A stretch of DNA of 51,734 nucleotides from the NCBI GenBank assembly GCA_021794655.1, contig JAJYQJ010000084.1, positions 1 through 51,734 on the forward strand, given 5' to 3'. The notes beneath the pieces were generated by a model. That model saw only the letters and a program-made list of their open reading frames with translations, searched no databases and had not been told where the DNA came from. This document shows positions 25,292 through 34,664 of the stretch, piece by piece. How positions within the stretch are numbered: the first letter of the stretch is position 1; every line of letters begins with the position of its first letter. Source of the stretch: Actinomycetes bacterium. GTDB lineage: Bacteria > Actinomycetota > Acidimicrobiia > Acidimicrobiales > RAAP-2. A program made the position numbers and the translations under genes.

Positions 25292-25933
25292 TCACGCGGC
25301 GCGAACTTCTACGCCGACGCGCTCGCCGTCGGACGAGAGTACGCCGATGCCCGACTCCTCCGCAGCTTCGTTGGAGCCCATGTACACCCGAAGGCCGTAC
25401 GCGTAGGCGACGTAGTCTTCAACCCCCCCGATAGCCTCGATGAGTCCGGGGAGGGCGGCTGCGAAACGACGCACGTCAGCAGGTCGTAACCGCGTCTTGG
25501 CTTCAACGACAACAGCAACTAGATGCCCTCTTGGATCACGGGCACGGGCGAACACGTCGATCTCCCCGTTCGCCTCGAGCGAGTCCGGAGGCGTCACGAA
25601 ATGCCAACCCTTTGATTCGAGGACCGTGACGACGACAGATGCCGCGTCCTCCTCGACAGTTCCTCCAACGACCGTCGATAGTTGACCCACCTCTCTACGT
25701 AAGGAAGAGAATCCCATCTCGACCGCAGCGGTCAACGCGGCGATGTCCGCGCTGTTTCTCGTGATGTCCTCGCTGTTCCTCGTGACCGCGGCGGTCAACG
25801 CGGCGATGTCAGCGCTGTTCTTCGCGATGAGTGCTGGAAGAGTGAGGATCTCGTCTCCAAGCAGGACCGAACGCAACTGCGCCTTGAGGCCGGGGTCGGT
25901 CTCGATCTGGCGGATGATCTCGAGCGTGTCCAT
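25292..25933 (-). CDS. PD-(D/E)XK nuclease-like protein with coiled-coil N-terminus (DUF3782-like)
   Basis: The 213-residue protein has a helical N-terminal half with two near-copies of NSADIAALTAAV and a coiled-coil look. Its C-terminal half reads EANGEIDVFAR (Glu124, Asp126) and VAVVVEAKTRL (Glu144, Lys146). This is the spacing of a PD-(D/E)XK nuclease core, as in the DUF3782/DUF3883-type proteins common in cyanobacteria and actinobacteria. Its target is unknown. ATG 25933 or GTG 25939 is the start. The gene is alone and convergent to the dead vapC. Confidence 0.7.
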   Translation of the reverse strand: MDTLEIIRQIETDPGLKAQLRSVLLGDEILTLPALIAKNSADIAALTAAVTRNSEDITRNSADIAALTAAVEMGFSSLRREVGQLSTVVGGTVEEDAASVVVTVLESKGWHFVTPPDSLEANGEIDVFARARDPRGHLVAVVVEAKTRLRPADVRRFAAALPGLIEAIGGVEDYVAYAYGLRVYMGSNEAAEESGIGVLSSDGERVGVEVRAA

Positions 25934-25989
25934 AGCCACAGGTTAGCGCATTAGTGTGATCGTTCTGCGTTCGAGAGCGCCTGGTGCGC

Positions 25990-26790
25990 CTACGCGGTGC
26001 GCCGGTATCGCCAGACGCCGAGGGGCACGAGGACGGCGAGTAGCCCGACGCACCACGCGAGCGCCTGGAGTTCCGCGGAGGTCGAGTGGTACGCCCCGCC
26101 GAGCATGAGGGATCTCGCCGCGTCGACGACGAGGCTGACCGGCTGGTGCGCCGCGAACGCCTGGAGCCATCCCGGCATCGACGAGACCGGGACGAACGCG
26201 GAACTCGCGAACGTGAGCGGGAAGAGGAGTGGAAACGACATGACCTGGGCGGTCTCGCTGTTCGGGGCAGAGAGCCCGACGACGGAGAACCCCCAGCTGA
26301 GCGAGTACGCGAAGACGAGCAGCAAGAGCGCCCCGACGAGGAAGAGGGCCGCGTTCGTCCCGATGCGAAAGCCCACGAGGTACCCGACGCCGGTCATGAT
26401 CGCGACGACGAACACGTTTCTCACGAGATCCGCGCTCGTGCGGCCGCCGAGCACCGCGATCCGCGCCATCGGTAGCGCCCGGAACCTCTCGATCAATCCC
26501 TTTTGGAGGTCCTCAGCGAGTCCGATGCTCGTCGCGACCGCGCCGAAGCACACCGTCTGGACGAAGATCCCCGGCATCAAGTAGTCGACGTACGCGGTGC
26601 CTTCGACGTGGATCGCGCCGCCAAAGACGTAGCGGAACAACAGCACGAACATCACCGGGTGGAGCGTCGAGAAGAACAACGCCTCTGGGATCCTCAAGAA
26701 CCCGAGGAGGTTTCGCCACGTCACCGTCACGACGTCGCTCAGCATCCAGCGTATCCGCCCCGACGAGCCTATGACCTCAGACGTCGTCAC
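25990..26790 (-). CDS. ABC-2 type transporter permease (DrrB-like)
   Basis: The 266-residue product has six hydrophobic segments and the ABC-2 permease pattern: an N-terminal RNLLGFLRIPEALFFSTLHP, the loop GLIERFRALPMAR, and a late SSAFVPVSSMPGWLQ followed by NQPVS-like AHQPVSLVVDAAR. It matches the daunorubicin-resistance DrrB subfamily. With the ATPase encoded just upstream (four-base GTGA overlap) it forms an exporter, of a drug, lipid or glycolipid. The substrate cannot be inferred. Confidence 0.9.
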   Translation of the reverse strand: MTTSEVIGSSGRIRWMLSDVVTVTWRNLLGFLRIPEALFFSTLHPVMFVLLFRYVFGGAIHVEGTAYVDYLMPGIFVQTVCFGAVATSIGLAEDLQKGLIERFRALPMARIAVLGGRTSADLVRNVFVVAIMTGVGYLVGFRIGTNAALFLVGALLLLVFAYSLSWGFSVVGLSAPNSETAQVMSFPLLFPLTFASSAFVPVSSMPGWLQAFAAHQPVSLVVDAARSLMLGGAYHSTSAELQALAWCVGLLAVLVPLGVWRYRRTA

Positions 26791-27782
26791 CCCACCACCG
26801 CACCTTTGGCCGCCGCCGCCGCCGTCGTGGCGGAGTCGTCGCTCTTATGTCCCGTGAGAGTCAAGAAGACGTCGTCGAGGCTCGGCTCTCGCAGCGCCAA
26901 CCCCCCAACCGCTATACCGGCCGCGTCGAGCGTGCGGAGGACCTCGATCGCGACACGCGGACCGTCTTCGACCGTCAGCTCGAGCGCCGCCCCCTCGTGC
27001 AGGATCGGGCGCGTCGAAAGCCCCTGGAGGAGCGTCGACGCGTCGTCGGCGATCGAAGAGTCTCCAAACGTCACCTCGACGACCGTCGTCCCGAGGTCCG
27101 CCTTCAGCTCTCCCGGAGTCCCCTCTGCGATCACCCTGCCGTGATCGACGACGACGACTCGATCCGCGAGGCGGTCCGCCTCTTCGAGGTACTGGGTCGT
27201 AAGAAGCACCGTCGTCCCGACCTTCACGAGCCCCTCGATGATCGACCAGAGATCTTGACGGCTCTGGGGGTCGAGTCCCGTCGTCGGCTCGTCCAAGAAC
27301 ATCACCGGCGGGCGCCCGACGAGCGCGGCGGCCAAGTCGAGCCTCCGTCTCATCCCCCCCGAGTACGTCTTTAGTGGCCTTGACGCCGCGTCGGTCAGCT
27401 CGAAGCTCTCGAGCAGCTCGTCGGCCCTCGACCGCACCGTCGCCCGGTTCAAGTGCGTGAGGCGCCCGACCATCACGAGGTTCTCGCGTCCCGTCAGGTT
27501 CTCATCGACCGTCGCGTACTGCCCCGCAAGGCCGATGAGTTGGCGCACCTTGGACGCCTCCTTGACGACGTCGTGTCCCAAGATCGAGGCCCACCCTGAG
27601 TCGGGGGCGAGAACGGTCGAGAGGATCCGGACGACCGTCGTCTTTCCCGCACCGTTCGGTCCCAAGAGGCCGAGGACGCTGCCTCGTTCGACACTGATCG
27701 AGACGCCGGAGAGCGCTCGCACTTTTCCCTTGTCGAACACCTTTACGAGCTCGTTCGCCTCGATCGCTGGAGCCTCAGACAT
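26787..27782 (-). CDS. ABC transporter ATP-binding protein (DrrA-like)
   Basis: The 331-residue ATPase has Walker A (GPNGAGKT), Q-loop segment, signature YSGGMRRRLDLA, Walker B VMFLDEPTTGLD and a switch His replaced by Gln in LLTTQYLEEAD, which is typical of DrrA. The C-terminal regulatory extension (EPSLDDVFLTLTGHK) confirms the DrrA subfamily. ATG 27782 is the start. It pairs with the permease that follows. Confidence 0.93.
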   Translation of the reverse strand: MSEAPAIEANELVKVFDKGKVRALSGVSISVERGSVLGLLGPNGAGKTTVVRILSTVLAPDSGWASILGHDVVKEASKVRQLIGLAGQYATVDENLTGRENLVMVGRLTHLNRATVRSRADELLESFELTDAASRPLKTYSGGMRRRLDLAAALVGRPPVMFLDEPTTGLDPQSRQDLWSIIEGLVKVGTTVLLTTQYLEEADRLADRVVVVDHGRVIAEGTPGELKADLGTTVVEVTFGDSSIADDASTLLQGLSTRPILHEGAALELTVEDGPRVAIEVLRTLDAAGIAVGGLALREPSLDDVFLTLTGHKSDDSATTAAAAAKGAVVG

Positions 27783-27927
27783 TAGCTCGCCAACTTAGCG
27801 CAACTCCGCCCGCCGTTGTCGAGCGCACCTCGGGCGTCGACTCGATCCGTCTCGACACCTCCTCGCTACGACTCGATCAGCGCCGCGACGGCCAGTTCTA
27901 ACGGGCGGACGACTGGATCGACGCGGC

Positions 27928-28398
27928 TCACCCGGCGGCAGGCGTGTCAGCTCCGGTACGCTTCAAGGCGCTCTCGCTCTGTCGACCTGGGCCGAGTCGA
28001 CGTGGCACTCCGTCGGGGCAGTCGGGGCAGACGGGGCAGTCGGAGCAGTCGGAGCAGAACTCCGCGACCACGCCGTCGTCGTCGAGCGCGACCGCCGTCA
28101 AACCTGTCTTCACGAGTGTCCTGCCAAACGACGTCGTCGCCGCCCGCTCCCGGATCGCGACGTCCAGCTCCAGGTTGGCAGCGACGCGATCCTCGGTCGT
28201 CAGCGCGGACAGCGGCAGTTCCTCGCGTGCGGCCAACGCAATACGCCGACGCGCGACGGTTTCACGGGCGGAAGTCTCCCTTCCCAGGCGGGTCCAGTGT
28301 TCGAGCTGCTGGCGGGCTGAGCGGCGTTCCCGGCGACCTTCGTCGGCGGTCGCCTCGAACAGATCGTTGTCAAATCGGGTAATGTGATCGTGAGCCAC
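27928..28398 (-). CDS. ParD-like antitoxin-family protein with Cys/Asp repeat tail, no adjacent toxin
   Basis: From GTG 28398, with AGAGGAG correctly spaced upstream, the 156-residue protein starts with AHDHITRFDNDLFEATADEG and SARQQLEHWTRLGRE. I recognise this as the ParD-like antitoxin family of actinobacteria. The C-terminal part contains DDDGVVAEFCSDCSD and a short array of CSD/CPD units, a 9-nt DNA repeat giving six Cys in about 15 residues, which could bind metal. No toxin-sized frame flanks it; the ABC genes follow about 150 bp downstream on the same strand. It may be an orphan antitoxin or a regulator. Confidence 0.65.
   Translation of the reverse strand: MAHDHITRFDNDLFEATADEGRRERRSARQQLEHWTRLGRETSARETVARRRIALAAREELPLSALTTEDRVAANLELDVAIRERAATTSFGRTLVKTGLTAVALDDDGVVAEFCSDCSDCPVCPDCPDGVPRRLGPGRQSESALKRTGADTPAAG
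28010..28057 (-). repeat. 9-nt tandem repeat, Cys/Asp-rich tail of the ParD-like protein
   Basis: About five 9-nt units of the type CAGTCGGGG or CAGTCGGAG (plus-strand reading) encode alternating Cys-Pro-Asp/Cys-Ser-Asp triplets on the minus strand. The frame is preserved. Confidence 0.85.
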
Positions 28399-28583
28399 GC
28401 CGAACGCTCCTCTGCAACACTTCGTATACAAATGTAGCAGAACGCTACCGGAGCCAGATCGCTCCGAGACGCACCCACCGCGACGCCGTTCGCACTCCAG
28501 CGCGAGAGCCGAGTTTCCTACGCGGCTGGTGCTTGGGCGCTTCGGTGCTCGGCTGCGATGCTGGTTCCTGCCTCTTCGAACGT

Positions 28584-29042
28584 CTAGGCAACGTGCTCAT
28601 GAGTGTGAGCCATCGCAACCAACTCACCCAGTGTGCGGTTCATGGTGTGGAGCTCGACGTTGATCGCATCAACCCGAACGTTCGTAGCACCGATCTCACT
28701 CTTCAGGTCCGTGCGCAACTCACCGATCTCACTCTTCAGGTCCGTGCGCAACTCACCGATCTCGCTCTTCAGGTCCGTGCGCAACTCACCGATCTCACTC
28801 TTCAGGTCCGTGCGCAACTCACCGATCTCACTCTTCAGCTCCGTACGGAGGCCGTCGTTCGCACCTATGAACTCGGCGCGTAGGGCGTCGTTCGCACCTA
28901 TGAACTCGGCGCGTAGGGCGTCGTTCGCACCTATGAACTCGGCGCGGAGGCCATCGATCTTTCCCAGTATAGCGACGGAGAAGGCGACTCCTCCAGCGAT
29001 GATGATTCCAATCAGCGTCCAGACCTGCACAGCCACATTCAT
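28584..29042 (-). CDS. Membrane-anchored coiled-coil repeat protein, paralogue B
   Basis: The 152-residue protein has the same architecture as the product of 16104-16664. It starts VQVWTLIGIIIAGGVAFSVA (membrane anchor), has three GANDALRAEFI hendecads and four SEIGELRTDLK hendecads (33-nt DNA repeats), and ends LGELVAMAHTHEHVA. Head and tail are strongly conserved between the paralogues while repeat number and type differ. An 11-residue period predicts a slightly right-handed coiled coil. No function is known to me. Confidence 0.8.
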   Translation of the reverse strand: MNVAVQVWTLIGIIIAGGVAFSVAILGKIDGLRAEFIGANDALRAEFIGANDALRAEFIGANDGLRTELKSEIGELRTDLKSEIGELRTDLKSEIGELRTDLKSEIGELRTDLKSEIGATNVRVDAINVELHTMNRTLGELVAMAHTHEHVA

Positions 29043-29440
29043 GATATTAGCTCCTTTTCGTCTTCTCGGCGTCGAACTTTGCGGTGTTCAGCGCCGGAGT
29101 GCCAAACCCGCGCACCTTCATCACCAATGAGTATTGCTCGGGGGTGTGACTTTCCCGCCGGGAACCTGATAACTGCGGTGGCCCTCCGTTGGTTATTCAG
29201 GTTGTCTTAGTTGTCCCGCTGTTGGAAACGTTGGCCGTTCGCCGGGTCTGCGGGGAAGGATCCGAGTTCATCGGGTCGCCGAAGCTCACGGCGCCGGCCG
29301 TCGGGATGAGGTCAAGTCTCGAATACCACAGGACACTCGCTTCTCGCTACGATCTGTCTTGGAGCACGGAGAGCACGGAGAGCACGGAGAGCACGGAGAG
29401 CACGGAGAGCACGGAGAGCACGGAGAGCACGGGAGAAAAG
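29043..29440 (+). other. Upstream region of ppdK, no separate gene seen
   Basis: The ppdK frame is open back to 29189, but the upstream codons do not look like a PPDK N-terminus. I see no gene here. The main feature is the 9-nt array next to the ppdK start. This interval must hold the ppdK promoter and that of the divergent coiled-coil gene. Confidence 0.6.
29363..29434 (+). repeat. 9-nt tandem repeat (7 perfect copies plus one variant) abutting the ppdK start
   Basis: Seven perfect copies of AGCACGGAG and an eighth, AGCACGGGA, end six bases before ATG 29441. In the ppdK frame they would encode repeated Ser-Thr-Glu. Each copy contains GGAG, and the last one provides the GGGAG (29431-29435) that looks like the ribosome binding site. 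The array is therefore either an N-terminal extension or a ladder of Shine-Dalgarno-like sites. Confidence 0.95.
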
Positions 29441-32140
29441 ATGGGTTACGTATTTGACTTCGACCACGAACACGAGCGACGTCCGATGGAGATGAAGGAC
29501 GTCCTCGGCGGGAAAGGGGCGAACCTCGCGGAGATGACGTCGGTGTTGAAGCTGCCGGTACCGCCGGGGTTCACGATCTCGACGGACGCGTGCCGGGCGT
29601 ACATGAAGGAGGGGTGGCCGGAGGGGTTGACCGAGGAGGTCGCGAGAGCGAGGGCCCGTCTCGAGGCGGCGATGGGGAAGGTGATCGGAGACCCGGCGAA
29701 CCCGCTGTTGGTCTCGGTCCGCTCGGGGGCGAAGTTCTCGATGCCGGGGATGATGGACACGGTGTTGAATCTCGGGTTGAACGACCAGTCGGTCGAGGGG
29801 CTCGCGGCGCTGACGAACGACGAGCGGTTCGCGTTCGACTCGTATCGCCGGTTCATCGCGATGTACGCGAAGATCGTGATGGACCTCCCCGGCGAGGAGT
29901 TCGACTCGTTGTTCGAGGCGGCGAAGGAGCTCGCGGGGACGGAGTCGGACGCGAAGATCCCGACGGAGTTGCTGCGCTACCTCGTCGGCGCGTACCAGCA
30001 AGTCGTTCTTCGCCACACCGGGAGTCCGTTCCCCCAGAGTCCAGCCGCGCAGCTCCGAGGAGCGATCGAGGCGGTGTTTCGCTCGTGGAACGGACCGCGG
30101 GCGATCGCGTATAGAAGGAGAGAGCACATCTCGGACGACCTCGGGACCGCGGTGAACGTCCAGGCGATGGTCTTTGGGAACAGGGACGACAACTCGGGGA
30201 CGGGGGTCGGTTTCACGAGAGACCCGGCGACGGGGGAGAAGGGGAGCTACGGGGACTTCTTGGTGAACGCGCAAGGCGAGGACGTCGTCGCGGGGATCCG
30301 TAACACGGAGCCGCTCGCGGCGTTGGCCGACGAGTTCCCCGACGTCTACGCGGAACTCCTCGAGATCTTCGACCGTCTCGAAGGCCACTACCGCGACATG
30401 TGTGACACCGAGTTCACGATCGAGCGGGGAAAACTCTGGATGCTCCAGACGCGGGTCGGCAAGCGCACGGGTAGGGCGGCGCTCAAGATGGCGGTCGAGA
30501 TGACGAAGGAGGAAAAGATCGCGCTCAAGAAGTCGGAGGCGGTTGCGAGGATCACGGAGGACCACCTCGACTCGGTGCTCCATCCCCAGTTCGCGACGTC
30601 CGGCCACGACGTGTTGGCGGTCGGCCTCGGCGCGTCCCCGGGCGCGGCGGTCGGTAGGGCGTACTTTAGCGCCGACAGGGCGGCGGAGGCGGCGGAGCGT
30701 GGCGAGAAGGTCGTCTTGGTGCGCAGCGAGACGTCTCCCGAAGACGTCCACGGGATGCTCGCGTCCGAGGGGATACTGACGGCGAGGGGGGGTCTCGTGA
30801 GCCACGCGGCGGTCGTCGCGAGGGGTTGGGGGAAGCCGGCGGTCGTCGGCGCGGAGGCGCTCGTGATCTCCGATCGTTCGATGCGGGTCGGCGATACGAC
30901 GATCGCGGAGGGCGACTGGCTCTCGGTCGACGGGACGATGGGGACGGTGATGGTCGGTCAGATCCCGCTCCTCCCCGCGGACCCCCCCAAAGACCTCCAG
31001 ACGATCCTTGGTTGGGCGGACGAGATCCGAGAAGGTCACCTCGGCGTACGGGCGAACGCGGACACCGCGGACGACGCGAGACACGCGCGCGCACTCGGAG
31101 CGGAGGGGATCGGGCTGTGTCGAACCGAGCACATGTTCTTGGGCGAGGACCGCCTGCCGGTCGTCCGCAGGATGATCTTGGCGTCTGACCCAACCGAGGA
31201 GCGAGAGGCGCTCGAAGAGCTCCGCAAGGTTCAAAAGGAAGACTTCGTCGGGATCCTCGAAGCGATGGACGGGCTCGCGGTCACGGTCCGGTTGCTCGAC
31301 CCGCCGCTCCACGAGTTCTTGCCGTCGACCCACGAGCTGACGATCAAGGAGGCGACCGTCGGGTTGAGCGCGGAGGAACGACGCCTCTTTGACGCGGCGA
31401 AGGCTTGGCAGGAGGCGAACCCGATGCTCGGGACCCGCGGCGTTCGACTCGGTGTGATCAAGCCCGGCCTCTACGCGATGCAGGTGCGGGCGCTTATGGA
31501 GGCAGCCCTCGAGCGCATAGCGGCCGGTGGTCGTCCGATCGTCGAGGTGATGATCCCGCTCACCGTGAGCCGTGAGGAGCTCGCGCTCGCCCGGACGTGG
31601 GTCGAAGACGCGGTCCAAGAGGCGACGGCAGCCGGCGGGAAGTCCGAGAAGCCCGCGAAGAGCTCGTCTAAGTCCCAGAAGGCCCAAGGCGGCGCCGGAA
31701 AGTCGGTGGAGAAGATTGAAGTGAGCATCGGGACGATGATCGAGACTCCGAGGGCCGCCCTTCGCGCCGGAGAGATCGCAGAGGCGGCCGACTTCTTCTC
31801 TTTTGGGACGAACGACCTCACCCAGATGACGTTTGGGTTCAGCAGGGACGACGTCGAAGGCAGGATGATGAGCACCTATCTCGAACTCGGATTGTTGGCC
31901 CGCAACCCGTTCGACGTCGTCGACGCCGACGGTGTCGGCGAGCTCGTGCGCATCGGCGTTGAGAGAGGGCGTGAGACTCGCCCGGGGTTGAAGGTCGGCG
32001 TCTGCGGCGAGCACGGCGGAGACCCCGAGTCGATCGCGACGTTCTACGCGGCCGGCGTCGACTACGTCAGCTGCTCGCCGTACAGGGTGCCCGTCGCGCG
32101 ACTCGCGGCGGCCCAGGCGGTCCTCGCGAGTCGTAACTGA
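29441..32140 (+). CDS. ppdK: Pyruvate, phosphate dikinase
   Basis: From ATG 29441 the 899-residue enzyme has the ATP-grasp nucleotide-binding domain ([36 protein letters not shown]), the swivelling phosphohistidine domain with the catalytic His at residue 455 in [13 protein letters not shown], and the C-terminal PEP/pyruvate TIM barrel ([43 protein letters not shown] with the catalytic Cys). It interconverts pyruvate, ATP and Pi with PEP, AMP and PPi in central metabolism. His455 sits exactly where it does in the Clostridium enzyme. A 30-residue Lys/Ser-rich insertion lies in the barrel domain near residues 730-760. Upstream in-frame codons to 29189 are probably not translated. Confidence 0.96.
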   Translation: MGYVFDFDHEHERRPMEMKDVLGGKGANLAEMTSVLKLPVPPGFTISTDACRAYMKEGWPEGLTEEVARARARLEAAMGKVIGDPANPLLVSVRSGAKFSMPGMMDTVLNLGLNDQSVEGLAALTNDERFAFDSYRRFIAMYAKIVMDLPGEEFDSLFEAAKELAGTESDAKIPTELLRYLVGAYQQVVLRHTGSPFPQSPAAQLRGAIEAVFRSWNGPRAIAYRRREHISDDLGTAVNVQAMVFGNRDDNSGTGVGFTRDPATGEKGSYGDFLVNAQGEDVVAGIRNTEPLAALADEFPDVYAELLEIFDRLEGHYRDMCDTEFTIERGKLWMLQTRVGKRTGRAALKMAVEMTKEEKIALKKSEAVARITEDHLDSVLHPQFATSGHDVLAVGLGASPGAAVGRAYFSADRAAEAAERGEKVVLVRSETSPEDVHGMLASEGILTARGGLVSHAAVVARGWGKPAVVGAEALVISDRSMRVGDTTIAEGDWLSVDGTMGTVMVGQIPLLPADPPKDLQTILGWADEIREGHLGVRANADTADDARHARALGAEGIGLCRTEHMFLGEDRLPVVRRMILASDPTEEREALEELRKVQKEDFVGILEAMDGLAVTVRLLDPPLHEFLPSTHELTIKEATVGLSAEERRLFDAAKAWQEANPMLGTRGVRLGVIKPGLYAMQVRALMEAALERIAAGGRPIVEVMIPLTVSREELALARTWVEDAVQEATAAGGKSEKPAKSSSKSQKAQGGAGKSVEKIEVSIGTMIETPRAALRAGEIAEAADFFSFGTNDLTQMTFGFSRDDVEGRMMSTYLELGLLARNPFDVVDADGVGELVRIGVERGRETRPGLKVGVCGEHGGDPESIATFYAAGVDYVSCSPYRVPVARLAAAQAVLASRN

Positions 32141-32164
32141 GCGTCGGAGCGTTAGAGGGTTAAG

Positions 32165-33070
32165 GTGGCGCCCGCTCCACTCGCCGTCGATCTCTCGGCG
32201 GTTCGAAAGCAGTTCGGCCACGTCGAGGCGGTACGCGGGATCGACTTGGCGATCGGCTCCGGTGAGGTCGTCGCATTCTTGGGACCGAACGGCGCCGGTA
32301 AGACGTCGACGATCGACATGATCCTCGGGCTCTCGAAGCCGAGCTCTGGCGCGGTGAGCGTCTACGGGATGGAGCCCGGCGAAGCGGTGCGCCGCGGGCT
32401 CGTCTCGGCGGTACTCCAAAACGGTGGCCTCTTGAAGGACCTGACGGTTGAAGAGACGGTGCGCTACGTCGCGAACCTCTTCGTGAAGACTCGTCGGGTT
32501 AAAGAGGTGCTCGAGCGCGCTGGGATCGCCGAGATCGCGGGGCGGCTCGTCGCGAAGTGCTCCGGTGGCGAGCAACAGAGGCTCCGCTTTGCGATCGCGC
32601 TCCTCCCCGACCCCGAGCTCCTCATTCTCGACGAACCGACCCAAGGCATGGACGTCGAGGGACGCAGGGAGTTCTGGCGAGCGATTCGTCACGACGCGGA
32701 CCGCGGTCGAACGATAGTGTTTGCGACCCACTACCTCGAAGAAGCCGACAGTTACGCAGACCGTATCGTCTTGATCCGCAGAGGTGAGCTCGTAGCCGAC
32801 GGCACCGCGGTCGAAGTCAAGAGCTTGGCGGCGGGCCGCACCGTGCGAGCGACGCTCCCCGGCGCGACCGAGCGGTCGTTCGCCGGCCTCAAGTGCGCAG
32901 CAGACGTCGAGGTGCGCGGGAACACCGTCGTCATCCAAACGAGTGACCCCGACGCCGTCGCCCGGTACCTCTTGAACGAGACGGACGCTCACGACCTAGA
33001 GATCACCGCGCGCGGCCTTGAGGACGCGTTCCTCGCACTCACCGGCGACGACGAACCCGGTGGTCGGTAG
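32165..33070 (+). CDS. ABC transporter ATP-binding protein
   Basis: The 301-residue ATPase has Walker A (GPNGAGKTSTIDM), Q-loop in SAVLQNGGLL, signature CSGGEQQRLRFAIA, Walker B LLILDEPTQGMD and switch His in FATHYLEEAD. It belongs to the ABC-2 exporter group and pairs with the permease 20 bp downstream. Start GTG 32165 follows AAGG. It is the second ABC-2 exporter in the window and is only distantly similar to the DrrA-like one. Confidence 0.93.
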   Translation: MAPAPLAVDLSAVRKQFGHVEAVRGIDLAIGSGEVVAFLGPNGAGKTSTIDMILGLSKPSSGAVSVYGMEPGEAVRRGLVSAVLQNGGLLKDLTVEETVRYVANLFVKTRRVKEVLERAGIAEIAGRLVAKCSGGEQQRLRFAIALLPDPELLILDEPTQGMDVEGRREFWRAIRHDADRGRTIVFATHYLEEADSYADRIVLIRRGELVADGTAVEVKSLAAGRTVRATLPGATERSFAGLKCAADVEVRGNTVVIQTSDPDAVARYLLNETDAHDLEITARGLEDAFLALTGDDEPGGR

Positions 33071-33090
33071 ATGAAGTCGACGGCAGAGCG

Positions 33091-33882
33091 ATGAGCCTCT
33101 CTTCGAGCGAGTTGATGGCCCGAGCGACCCCGCGCTTTGGCGGGTTCAAGCCGGTGCTCGTGCGACTCGAGATCCGCCGCCTCCTTCGCAACAAGCGGAC
33201 ACTCTTGTTCACGATGGTCGTCCCGGTTGTCTTCTTCTTGTTGTTTGGGCTCAACAGCGCTTACGCGGGAGAGAGGGCCGGACGTGGCAACGTCTCCGCG
33301 TTCATCATGATCTCGCTGGCACTCTACGGAGCGGTCCTCGCGACGACCGGCGGCGGTGCGATGGTCTCGACCGAGCGGATCGTCGGGTGGTCGAGGCAGC
33401 TGCGAGTGACACCGCTCTCTCCGGTCGCGTACATCGTGACGAAGATGCTCACCTCGCTCGTCTTGGGGCTCTCGTCGCTCGCCGTCGTCTACGCGGCCGG
33501 AATTGTCGTCCACAAGCCTTCGATGCCGTTGTACGTCTGGATCACGACGGCGGCGTGCGTTTGGATCGGCTCGTCGCTCTTCGCCGCGTTCGGCCTCTTC
33601 GTCGGGTACCTGCTCCCCTCGGAGAACGTCATGCAGGTCGTAGGGTTCGCCCTGATGCTCTTCTCCTTCGGCGGCGGGCTCTTCATCCCCTTGAGCCAGT
33701 TCTCGCCGCTCCTGCGGACGATCGCGACCTACACCCCCCTCTACGGGCTGAACCAACTCGTCCACTACCCGTTGATCGGAGGTCCACTCAACTGGACCTG
33801 GGTGTTGAACCTCCTCGCCTGGCTCGTGATCTTCGTCGCCGGTGCGTCTCTTGGGTTTCGAAGGGACACCGCGAGGGTCTAG
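33091..33882 (+). CDS. ABC-2 type transporter permease
   Basis: The 263-residue membrane protein has six hydrophobic segments. RLEIRRLLRNKRTLLFTMVV at the N-terminus and GGGLFIPLSQFSPLLRTIA near the end are the usual ABC-2 permease landmarks, with STERIVGWSRQLRVTPLSP as the cytoplasmic loop. Together with the preceding ATPase it forms an exporter of unknown cargo. It converges with a small membrane protein gene, the two ends overlapping by four bases. Confidence 0.9.
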   Translation: MSLSSSELMARATPRFGGFKPVLVRLEIRRLLRNKRTLLFTMVVPVVFFLLFGLNSAYAGERAGRGNVSAFIMISLALYGAVLATTGGGAMVSTERIVGWSRQLRVTPLSPVAYIVTKMLTSLVLGLSSLAVVYAAGIVVHKPSMPLYVWITTAACVWIGSSLFAAFGLFVGYLLPSENVMQVVGFALMLFSFGGGLFIPLSQFSPLLRTIATYTPLYGLNQLVHYPLIGGPLNWTWVLNLLAWLVIFVAGASLGFRRDTARV

Positions 33883-34358
33883 CCCCACCCCCAAGAGTCG
33901 TGCCCGCGGAGCCGGGGCGAGCGGCGCTCGACGCTCGTGCCAACTACTACCAGCGCGATCGCCGGAGGGAAGAAGACAACGATTAAGGGGATTAGTAGAG
34001 TGAGTAGCCCAAGGAGTATGAGTACTCCAGCGATCACATACGCGACGACGTCAACGCGTAGCCGCGGCCACTTGCCAGAAATGGCCGCGCAAACGGCGAC
34101 AACGAAGGCGCTTAGAACGATCGCGAATCCCGGGACCAGAGCCATGAGTCCGTTTTCCTGATAAAGAGTCGGGTTGTAGGTACTGCCGCTCGCACCGTTC
34201 GACGGCAGGAGGACTGCTAAGAGCACTGCTCCGGCTCCCCAAACGATTACCGCGATCGTCAGTGCGTAGATCCACAGTACGACGTTGTGTCTCGATGAGC
34301 GTTGAGACTTGAAAACGGGTTCCCGCATAGAGTCAGGGGCGGGAGTCGAGGTGCTCAC
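33879..34358 (-). CDS. Hypothetical membrane protein (four predicted helices)
   Basis: From GTG 34358 (alternative ATG 34328; the frame is open to 34535) the protein has about 159 residues. A short polar N-terminus precedes helices beginning NVVLWIYALTIAVIVWG, a small extracytoplasmic loop with Ser/Asn/Gly, and three more hydrophobic segments. It ends in a basic tail. I cannot assign a family. Its end overlaps the permease gene tail to tail. Confidence 0.65.
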   Translation of the reverse strand: MSTSTPAPDSMREPVFKSQRSSRHNVVLWIYALTIAVIVWGAGAVLLAVLLPSNGASGSTYNPTLYQENGLMALVPGFAIVLSAFVVAVCAAISGKWPRLRVDVVAYVIAGVLILLGLLTLLIPLIVVFFPPAIALVVVGTSVERRSPRLRGHDSWGWG

Positions 34359-34664
34359 GCCTGACGACCTGACGCTCTCGCCGCCTCCATGACGACCCGG
34401 CCCTCCCGAAGTGGCCAGTAGTGCGTCGATTCCGTCGGAAAGCTCACCCTGGAGACCTCGGTGAGAGATCCCGACAGACAGCCGCGAGCGCCACGAACGA
34501 TCCGCTCGACCCAGCGCGGCGAGCGGCCCTCGCAATCGGCGACAGGGGCGGCATCACCACCTCTAGAGCATACCAGGGGATCGCCTTACTCGTAATCGGC
34601 GGTACTCTTCTCTTGTGGGATCTTTGTCCGCTAAGTCGTGTTTGGATCGATCACAGGAGATCTC

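Noticed and set aside
29312-32992. A 1226-codon minus-strand frame opposite ppdK and the ABC ATPase
   Set aside because: It is an antisense shadow of two clearly conserved plus-strand genes. Its translation is Arg/Asp-rich low-quality sequence typical of high-GC complementary frames.
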